Below, piece after piece: positions 58,644 to 64,000 of a stretch of 64,000 bases of DNA. The DNA lies in assembly GCF_000293865.2 (NCBI RefSeq), contig NZ_ALKN02000008.1, positions 110,226 through 174,225 on the forward strand, written 5' to 3'. Origin of the DNA: Limnohabitans sp. Rim28 (GTDB taxonomy: Bacteria; Pseudomonadota; Gammaproteobacteria; Burkholderiales; Burkholderiaceae_C). The translations under genes were made by a program, and so were the position numbers. Numbering within the stretch: position 1 is the stretch's first letter; the number at the start of each line of letters is the position of its first letter. Under the pieces are notes generated by a model. The model ran no database searches. It worked only from the letters and a program-made list of their open reading frames with translations, and was not told the origin of the DNA.

Positions 58644-59228
58644 ATGAACGACCTTGCCCTTGAAATTGCCGCGACCGCCGCCCGTTTGGTGGTCGAAGAA
58701 GGCTTGGCTTTTGGCCCGGCCAAGCACCGTGCCCTCAAAGAGTTGGGCCTGCCCGCCCGCACCGCTTTGCCCAACAACGATGTGGTCGAGGCCCAGGTGC
58801 GCGACTACATTGACTTGTTTTGTGCCGACACCCAACCCGGCGAGTTGCTGGCCTTGCGCGAATTGGCACTGGTTTGGATGCAGCGCTTGGCCGAATTTCG
58901 CCCCCACTTGGGGGGGGCCGTCTGGCACGGATGGGCAACGCGCTTGTGCGATGTGGATTTGGCTTTGTTTTGCGATGATCCCAAATCGGCCGAGATCGCC
59001 CTGATCAACCAAAACCAGCGCTACGAGGTGCAAACTGTGCGCGGGCTGCACGGGGACGATGTGGAAGTGCTGAGCCTCCATGCTTTTTGTGACGCCTTGA
59101 ACGAAGATGTGGGCGTGCACCTGCGCATTTACGACCTGGACGATTTTCGGGGCGCTTTGCTGCCCGATGCACAAGGGCGCTCGCCTCGGGGAGATTTGGC
59201 TGCGTTGAAGCGCCTGCTGGCGGTATGA
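58644..59228 (+). CDS. Unknown protein, possible nucleotidyltransferase-like fold
   Basis: A 194-residue cytoplasmic protein; I do not recognise a named family. The middle part WHGWATRLCDVDLALFCDD has the Asp-x-Asp spacing after a Gly seen in nucleotidyltransferase-fold proteins, and the rest is helical (ALEIAATAARLVVEEGLAFG). I would not assign an activity. Its TGA overlaps the next ATG by 4 bases. It is divergent from mpl. Confidence 0.7.
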   Translation: MNDLALEIAATAARLVVEEGLAFGPAKHRALKELGLPARTALPNNDVVEAQVRDYIDLFCADTQPGELLALRELALVWMQRLAEFRPHLGGAVWHGWATRLCDVDLALFCDDPKSAEIALINQNQRYEVQTVRGLHGDDVEVLSLHAFCDALNEDVGVHLRIYDLDDFRGALLPDAQGRSPRGDLAALKRLLAV

Positions 59229-59785
59229 AAGAAAATCAAGACATGAACAATCACAAGGCAGACGCATCCAGGCGTCATCTGATTTGGGGTGCCGGTGCGG
59301 CCGCAGCGGTGGCGGGCGTCGGTTTGGCCCTGTGGCGTTATGAGCCTGAAGCTGTGGCGGAAGTCGCCAGCCATCCACTGTGGATGCAACAGTTTGAAAC
59401 CCCGGCAGGTGAGGGTTTGAGCATGGCCCAATTCAAGGGAAAACCCTTGATTTTGAATTTTTGGGCCACTTGGTGCCCACCTTGCATCGAAGAGTTGCCC
59501 ATGATCAACGCCTTTTGGCGTGAAAACAATCCGAATGGTCATCAAGTGGTGGCTTTGGCCATTGATCAACCCAGTGCGGTGCGCCGTTTTCTGGAGCGAC
59601 AACCCTTGGCATTTCCAGTGGGTTTGGCCGGTTTGGAGGGTACTGGGCTGGCCAAGTCTTTGGGCAATACTGCCGGTGGTTTGCCTTTTACAGTGTTTTT
59701 CAAGAAAGATGGCAGCATTTGGCGACAAAAGATGGGCCAACTCACGGATCAGGATCTCAGCCAATGGCGTGCTGCGGCCGCCTGA
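59225..59785 (+). CDS. TlpA-family thioredoxin-like protein
   Basis: A 186-residue periplasmic thiol reductase-like protein. The N-terminus ASRRHLIWGAGAAAAVAGVGLAL has a twin-Arg followed by a hydrophobic stretch, so it may be a Tat signal or a membrane anchor. The thioredoxin domain has the active site CPPC in LILNFWATWCPPCIEELP and a cis-Pro in GGLPFTVFFKKDGS. Such proteins supply reducing power for cytochrome c or Cu-site assembly. Confidence 0.9.
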   Translation: MKENQDMNNHKADASRRHLIWGAGAAAAVAGVGLALWRYEPEAVAEVASHPLWMQQFETPAGEGLSMAQFKGKPLILNFWATWCPPCIEELPMINAFWRENNPNGHQVVALAIDQPSAVRRFLERQPLAFPVGLAGLEGTGLAKSLGNTAGGLPFTVFFKKDGSIWRQKMGQLTDQDLSQWRAAAA

Positions 59786-59946
59786 ATGCCTTGGCGCCCC
59801 CTGCGCACCGATGGGCGGCCCTTAAAGATGGCTCCGCAGCCTCTGATGCATGCCTGGACCGTGAAGAAAAGATAATTTTGCAGGTCTTTATTGAAATTTA
59901 GTGTAAATTCGATCCATTACATGTGCTTCTAGCATCGGAGGATCTT

Positions 59947-60399
59947 ATGGATTTGCGCAAACTCAAAACACTGATTGATTTGGTGTCTGACTCGAATGTT
60001 TCTGAGTTGGAGATCACCGAAGCTGAGGGCAAGGTACGCATTGTCAAAAGCATGGGCGTCGCTGCACCCGTGGTGCTTCAGCAAGCTGCGCCTGTCATGG
60101 CCGCACCCGTGGCCGTGGCGGCTGCTCCTGTCGCAGAGGCCCCTGTGGTGGCTGAAGCGGCCGCAGGCCACGCCGTCAAGTCCCCGATGGTGGGTACTTT
60201 TTACCGTTCATCGACCCCTGGCTCTGCACCTTTCATTCAAATTGGCTCTGTGGTCAAAGAAGGCGACACCCTTTGCATCATCGAGGCCATGAAAATTCTC
60301 AATGAAATTGAGTCCGACAAATCAGGCACGGTGACCCAAATTTTGTGTGAAAACGGTCAAGCGGTCGAATACGGCCAAGCGCTCTTCATCGTCGAATAA
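59947..60399 (+). CDS. accB: Biotin carboxyl carrier protein of acetyl-CoA carboxylase
   Basis: BCCP carries biotin between the two halves of acetyl-CoA carboxylase. The 150-residue protein has an N-terminal dimerisation part ([23 protein letters not shown]), an Ala/Pro/Val linker and the biotinyl domain with [12 protein letters not shown], where Lys116 is the biotinylation site. GGAGGA stands before the ATG. It precedes accC by 15 bases. Confidence 0.97.
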   Translation: MDLRKLKTLIDLVSDSNVSELEITEAEGKVRIVKSMGVAAPVVLQQAAPVMAAPVAVAAAPVAEAPVVAEAAAGHAVKSPMVGTFYRSSTPGSAPFIQIGSVVKEGDTLCIIEAMKILNEIESDKSGTVTQILCENGQAVEYGQALFIVE

Positions 60400-60414
60400 A
60401 GCCCAGAGGATTTC

Positions 60415-61764
60415 ATGTTCAAGAAAATCCTGGTTGCCAACCGTGGCGAAATCGCCTTGCGTATCCAGCGCGCTTGCCGCGAGTTGGGTGTCAAGGCGGT
60501 GATGGTTTATTCCGAAGCCGATAAGGAAGCCAAATATGTCAAATTGGCCGAAGAGGCAGTGTGTATCGGCCCAGCCGCTTCCGCACTGAGTTACCTCAAC
60601 ATGCCAGCCATCATTTCGGCCGCCGAAGTGACCGATGCTGAAGCCATTCACCCTGGTTATGGTTTTCTGAGCGAGAACGCCGATTTTGCCGAGCGTGTGG
60701 AAAAAAGTGGTTTCCAGTTCATCGGTCCTTCGCCGGAGTCCATCCGCATCATGGGTGACAAAGTGTCTGCCAAGCAGGCCATGATCCGTGCCGGTGTACC
60801 CTGCGTTCCCGGTTCGGAGGGAGAGTTGCCCGACGACCCGGTTCAGGTTCGCCGCATTGCCAAGTCGGTCGGTTACCCCGTCATCATCAAAGCTGCAGGC
60901 GGAGGTGGTGGCCGAGGCATGCGTGTGGTGCACACCGAAGCGGCGTTGATCAATGCGGTGCAAATGACCAAAGCAGAAGCCGGTGCGGCTTTTGGCAATC
61001 CTGCGGTCTACATGGAAAAGTTTTTGCAAAACCCACGCCATGTTGAGATCCAAATCATCGCTGACAAGCACCGCAATGCGGTTTACCTGGGTGAGCGTGA
61101 TTGCTCGATGCAACGCCGACACCAAAAAGTGATCGAAGAAGCGCCAGCACCGGGCATTCCCCGCAAGTTGATTGACAAGATCGGCGACCGTTGCGTGGCT
61201 GCTTGCAAGAAAATCAATTACCGTGGGGCTGGAACGTTCGAGTTTCTCTATGAGAACGGTGAGTTTTACTTCATCGAAATGAACACGCGTGTGCAAGTGG
61301 AGCACCCGGTGACCGAGTGGGTCACGGGCGTGGACATTGTGAAGACGCAGATCATGGTGGCTGCCGGCGAAAAATTGCCTTTCACGCAGCGTCAAATCGA
61401 GATCCGTGGCCATGCCATTGAATGTCGGATCAATGCCGAAGATCCCTTCAAGTTCACGCCTTCGCCCGGTCGCGTCACCTCTTGGCACATGCCTGGAGGA
61501 CCCGGTGTGCGCGTCGACTCACATGTGTACAACAATTATTTTGTACCGCCCAACTACGATTCGATGATTGGCAAACTGATCGTGCACGGCGATACGCGTG
61601 AGCAAGCTTTGGCCCGTATGCAGACAGCTTTGAACGAAACGGTGATCGAGGGCATTCAAACCAACATCCCACTGCACCGAGAGTTGATGGTGGATGCCAA
61701 GTTCATGCAAGGCGGCACCAACATCCACTATTTGGAACACTGGCTGAGCCAGCGAAAACGCTGA
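60415..61764 (+). CDS. accC: Biotin carboxylase subunit of acetyl-CoA carboxylase
   Basis: Carboxylates the biotin of BCCP with ATP and bicarbonate. The 449-residue ATP-grasp protein has [20 protein letters not shown], the Gly-rich ATP loop [53 protein letters not shown] and [16 protein letters not shown]. It is cotranscribed with accB. Confidence 0.98.
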   Translation: MFKKILVANRGEIALRIQRACRELGVKAVMVYSEADKEAKYVKLAEEAVCIGPAASALSYLNMPAIISAAEVTDAEAIHPGYGFLSENADFAERVEKSGFQFIGPSPESIRIMGDKVSAKQAMIRAGVPCVPGSEGELPDDPVQVRRIAKSVGYPVIIKAAGGGGGRGMRVVHTEAALINAVQMTKAEAGAAFGNPAVYMEKFLQNPRHVEIQIIADKHRNAVYLGERDCSMQRRHQKVIEEAPAPGIPRKLIDKIGDRCVAACKKINYRGAGTFEFLYENGEFYFIEMNTRVQVEHPVTEWVTGVDIVKTQIMVAAGEKLPFTQRQIEIRGHAIECRINAEDPFKFTPSPGRVTSWHMPGGPGVRVDSHVYNNYFVPPNYDSMIGKLIVHGDTREQALARMQTALNETVIEGIQTNIPLHRELMVDAKFMQGGTNIHYLEHWLSQRKR

Positions 61765-61770
61765 TCACCT

Positions 61771-62661
61771 ATGTACGAACTGAGCCTGTTGTGTCCCGAA
61801 GAGCGGGTTGATGTGTTGAGTGATGCACTCGATGCGCTGGATGCCCTGAGTGTTTCCGTTGAGGACGCGGATGCCCAAACACCCGCTGAGCAGGCTTTGT
61901 TTGGCGAGCCTGGCATGCCGCCACCCAAAGATGGTTGGCAGCGCTCCCGCATGGTGGCTTTGTTCGCGCAAGAAACAGCAGCCCAAGAGGCTGCTGTTTT
62001 GCTGGCCGCGCAAGACTTTTTTGAAGATTGTCAGTTGTTGGGGATTCAGACGCTGGAGGACCAAGATTGGGTGCGGTTGACGCAGTCGCAGTTTGCACCG
62101 GTCGAAGTGACTTCAGATTTCTGGATTGTTCCCACTTGGCATGAGCCGCCTGCGCAAGCCCGTCAGATCATCCGGCTGGATCCGGGCTTGGCTTTTGGCA
62201 CGGGCACTCACCCCACCACCCGCATGTGCCTGCGTTGGATTGCCCAGAAGGGTGTGCAAGAGCAACGTGTTTTGGATTACGGTTGCGGTTCCGGTATTTT
62301 GGCGATCGGTGCGGCCAAGTACGGTGCTACCGACATCGATGCCGTGGACATCGATGAAGCCGCCGTGACCGCCACCGAGTTGAACGCAGTCGCCAACCAT
62401 GTGGTTTTGCGCGCAGGCCTACCGGACAAGGCGCAAGGCCAATACCAAACGGTCTTGGCGAACATTTTGGCCACACCGCTTCGGGTGCTGGCTCCCCTGT
62501 TGTGTGCCCATGTGGCTGCTGGTGGCTCTTTGGTTTTAGCCGGTATTTTGGAGCGGCAAGCCGATGAGTTGAAGGCTGCTTATGCCCCTTGGATTCTCCT
62601 CGAAGTGAGCGATACCCAAGACGGCTGGATATTGATGACAGGTGTGTCCCAAGCAGCATGA
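61771..62661 (+). CDS. prmA: Ribosomal protein L11 methyltransferase
   Basis: SAM-dependent methyltransferase that methylates ribosomal protein L11. The 296-residue protein has the family motif LAFGTGTHPTTRMCLRWI, the SAM motif VLDYGCGSGILAIGAAKYGA and the NPPY-like VLANILATPLRVLAP. The start MYELSLLCPEE is typical. It follows accC by 6 bases, the usual order in beta-proteobacteria. Confidence 0.96.
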   Translation: MYELSLLCPEERVDVLSDALDALDALSVSVEDADAQTPAEQALFGEPGMPPPKDGWQRSRMVALFAQETAAQEAAVLLAAQDFFEDCQLLGIQTLEDQDWVRLTQSQFAPVEVTSDFWIVPTWHEPPAQARQIIRLDPGLAFGTGTHPTTRMCLRWIAQKGVQEQRVLDYGCGSGILAIGAAKYGATDIDAVDIDEAAVTATELNAVANHVVLRAGLPDKAQGQYQTVLANILATPLRVLAPLLCAHVAAGGSLVLAGILERQADELKAAYAPWILLEVSDTQDGWILMTGVSQAA

Positions 62662-62679
62662 CGACGGTCTGAGGCTGAC

Positions 62680-62685
62680 TACAAT
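62680..62685 (+). promoter_or_regulatory. -10 element 6 bases before the DUF3426 start
   Basis: TACAAT ends 6 bases before the ATG, which would put the transcription start at the A of the start codon, giving a leaderless mRNA. Similar spacing is seen before hemA, nudB and tldD. Confidence 0.4.
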
Positions 62686-62691
62686 CGTCCC

Positions 62692-63537
62692 ATGACCAGG
62701 ATCATCCGATGCCCCTCTTGCGCGACTGTCTACTCTGTAGATACCGCGCAAATCCAAGCCGCTCATGGTTGGCTTCGCTGCGGCAAGTGCCAAGAGGTTT
62801 TCAATGGCACGGGTTTGGATGTGCCGGTCTCCCCAGTTCTGCTGGCGCCTGCTTCCGACAGCTTGGCTGCACACGCGATCGATCCGGCTTTGGCTCAGCC
62901 GGTCAACCGAGTGGCCTTGGATGACTTTTTGCTGAGAGAGGACCGCTCGGATCCAGTTTCAAAGCTTGACCCAGATGTCAGCGCTGACTTGCTGGCTTTT
63001 TCCGAGGCCTTGGCCACATTCAAACCTCAACTACCAACGCATGAACCCACGGCGCCATTGCCTGATAAAACGGGTCCAGTGCCAACGCCTTTGTTTCAGT
63101 ACGTCACGGCGGCAGCCTTGGCCTTGTTGTTGCTGGGGCAAATTTTCTTCTTTCAGCGTCACGCCATGGCCGCTTTGTGGCCCAACAGCCGGCCTGTATT
63201 GGAAAGCTTGTGTCTTCCTCTGGATTGCCAATTGAAGCCCTGGATGAACCTGAAAGCCTTGGAGATGGAGGGCACGAGTTTTGCTCAAAGTGGTCAATCC
63301 TTCGTGTTGAATTGGTCGCTTCGCAACACAGGTCCCATGACCGTGACCACCCCGTCCTTCGAGCTGACCTTGCTGGACGAATTCAATAACCCCGTGGTTC
63401 GCCGCATTTTCTTGCCTGACGAAGTGCAAGCGCCGGCGACTTTGTTGCCCGGCCAAGTTTGGAAGGGGTCCTTGACTGTCAGAGTTGATCCTTCGCTCGT
63501 GTTCAGTCACTACCGTTTATTGAACTTCTATCCTTGA
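62692..63537 (+). CDS. Zinc-ribbon DUF3426 membrane protein
   Basis: A 281-residue protein with an N-terminal MJ0042-type zinc ribbon (TRIIRCPSCATVYSVD, then WLRCGKCQEVFNG; two CxxC pairs), a variable linker, one membrane segment (VTAAALALLLLGQIFFF) and a DUF3426 domain that would lie in the periplasm (SFVLNWSLRNTGPMTVTTPSFELTLLDE). The function is unknown. TACAAT lies 6 bases before the ATG and there is no Shine-Dalgarno. Confidence 0.9.
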   Translation: MTRIIRCPSCATVYSVDTAQIQAAHGWLRCGKCQEVFNGTGLDVPVSPVLLAPASDSLAAHAIDPALAQPVNRVALDDFLLREDRSDPVSKLDPDVSADLLAFSEALATFKPQLPTHEPTAPLPDKTGPVPTPLFQYVTAAALALLLLGQIFFFQRHAMAALWPNSRPVLESLCLPLDCQLKPWMNLKALEMEGTSFAQSGQSFVLNWSLRNTGPMTVTTPSFELTLLDEFNNPVVRRIFLPDEVQAPATLLPGQVWKGSLTVRVDPSLVFSHYRLLNFYP

Positions 63538-63574
63538 GTTTTGGCAGACTCGCTTGTTGGCCTCATTCATGAAA

Positions 63575-63606
63575 AAAGCCCATCACTGTTGCCAGTGATG
63601 GGCTTT
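63575..63606. terminator. Bidirectional terminator between DUF3426 gene and histone H1-like gene
   Basis: A perfect 14-bp stem (AAAGCCCATCACTG / CAGTGATGGGCTTT) with a TTGC loop. A run of A on the left gives a good U-tract for the minus-strand histone-like transcript. It also lies 37 bases after the DUF3426 stop. Confidence 0.85.
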
Positions 63607-63631
63607 GTGGCTAACGCCAGGGACGTTTGAA

Positions 63632-64000
63632 TCAGGGCTTGGCGGCCGAAGGAAACGGCCATGCAGCTTGTGGATTCAGAGTCGTTTGTGCAGCAGGGGC
63701 GGCAGGGGCAGCGGGTGCTTTGGATGCCTTCTTTGCTGCTGGTTTTTTGGCTGCTTTTTTCACGACCGCTTTTTTAGCAGCTGGCTTCTTGGCGGCAGTT
63801 TTTTTGGCTGCTGCTTTTTTAGCTGGGGCTGCTTTTTTGGCGGGGGCTGCTTTTTTAGCGGCTGGCTTTTTGGCTGCGGCTGCTTTTTTAGCGGGCGCTG
63901 CTTTTTTAGCTGGAGCTGCTTTTTTAGCGGCTGGCTTTTTGGCTGCGGCTACTTTTTTAGCAGGAGCTGCCTTTTTGGCGGCTGGCTTTTTAGCGGCTGG
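63632..64000 (-). CDS. Histone H1-like Ala/Lys/Pro-rich DNA-binding protein, N-terminus outside window
   Basis: The reading frame is open from the right window edge to the TGA at 63634-63632. The visible 122 residues are nearly all Ala, Lys and Pro in repeated units such as AAPAKKAAPAKKAA, and end in NPQAAWPFPSAAKP, a tail known from histone H1-like proteins of Burkholderiales. Such proteins bind DNA through their basic repeats. A strong terminator follows. The start lies outside the window. Confidence 0.85.
   Translation of the reverse strand, partial: PAAKKPAAKKAAPAKKVAAAKKPAAKKAAPAKKAAPAKKAAAAKKPAAKKAAPAKKAAPAKKAAAKKTAAKKPAAKKAVVKKAAKKPAAKKASKAPAAPAAPAAQTTLNPQAAWPFPSAAKP
63735..64000. repeat. 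Lys/Ala coding repeats in the histone H1-like gene
   Basis: Imperfect tandem units (GCTGCTTTTTTAGC and GCGGCTGGCTTTTTGGC variants) repeated many times up to the window edge. They encode Lys-Lys-Ala-Ala-Pro-Ala units. Copy number may vary between strains. Confidence 0.85.

Noticed and set aside
63735..64000. Regular repeats as a CRISPR array
   Set aside because: The units are contiguous, in frame, and encode Lys/Ala/Pro; there are no unique spacers.

Overview
The window looks like chromosomal DNA of a beta-proteobacterium of the order Burkholderiales, most like the family Comamonadaceae (freshwater Limnohabitans or Rhodoferax-like bacteria). This rests on the G+C-rich codon use, the Bug/TctC-type periplasmic binding proteins, the large DUF3683 oxidoreductase, the alanine/lysine-rich histone H1-like gene and gene orders typical of that group. 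The genus is an inference; no rRNA or other marker was available to fix it.

Layout. 1-7.8 kb: proB (5' end cut off), rppH, proS, a lytic transglycosylase, grxD, and the hemA-prfA-prmC block on the minus strand. 8-14.2 kb: a small membrane protein, a Bug-type binding protein, and the complete ugpBAECQ operon for glycerol-3-phosphate/glycerophosphodiester uptake, with a possible Pho box. 14.4-24.3 kb: a 1292-residue FAD/Fe-S oxidoreductase, a DUF971 protein, the ubiquinone genes ubiE, ubiJ and ubiB with a Tim44-like protein, and a sodium:solute symporter. 24.3-33.7 kb: fmdB-like, DUF502, aspS, then an RRM protein, katG and a degenerate ABC ATPase, then nudB, a DNase-I-fold protein and clsB. 33.7-35.8 kb: folE, a blue-light sensing BLUF protein and a DUF429 protein.

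35.8-41.9 kb is accessory in character. An AT-richer segment carries a 450-residue unknown gene. A GTTAGGT core lies before it and a 60-base attC-like element after it, as in an integron gene cassette, but no integrase is visible. Then follow a racemase, a BrnT/BrnA toxin-antitoxin pair with a readable promoter/operator, and small genes for a PNPOx-like protein, a GNAT, a cupin, a short SbmA/BacA-like transporter and an SRPBCC protein.

41.9-46.7 kb: a minus-strand run of Bug binding protein, sulfatase and SulP transporter, which looks like an organosulfate-use operon, and a secreted nuclease. 46.7-55.8 kb: gpmA-ctpA-moeB on the minus strand; on the plus strand a rhodanese, grxC, secB, gpsA, rodA, a dehydrogenase and tldD. 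55.9-64 kb: aroG, preceded by a 24-codon leader peptide rich in Phe/Tyr/Trp and an attenuator with an alternative antiterminator pairing; then mpl, an unknown protein, a TlpA-like thioredoxin, accB, accC, prmA, a zinc-ribbon membrane protein and the C-terminal part of a histone H1-like protein.

The two most interesting signals are the stranded integron-like cassette (36108-37575) and the aromatic leader-peptide attenuator of aroG (55928-56058). Also notable are the folE-BLUF pair, the ABC ATPase that lacks its catalytic residues, and several genes whose -10 box sits 6-7 bases before the start codon, suggesting leaderless mRNAs.
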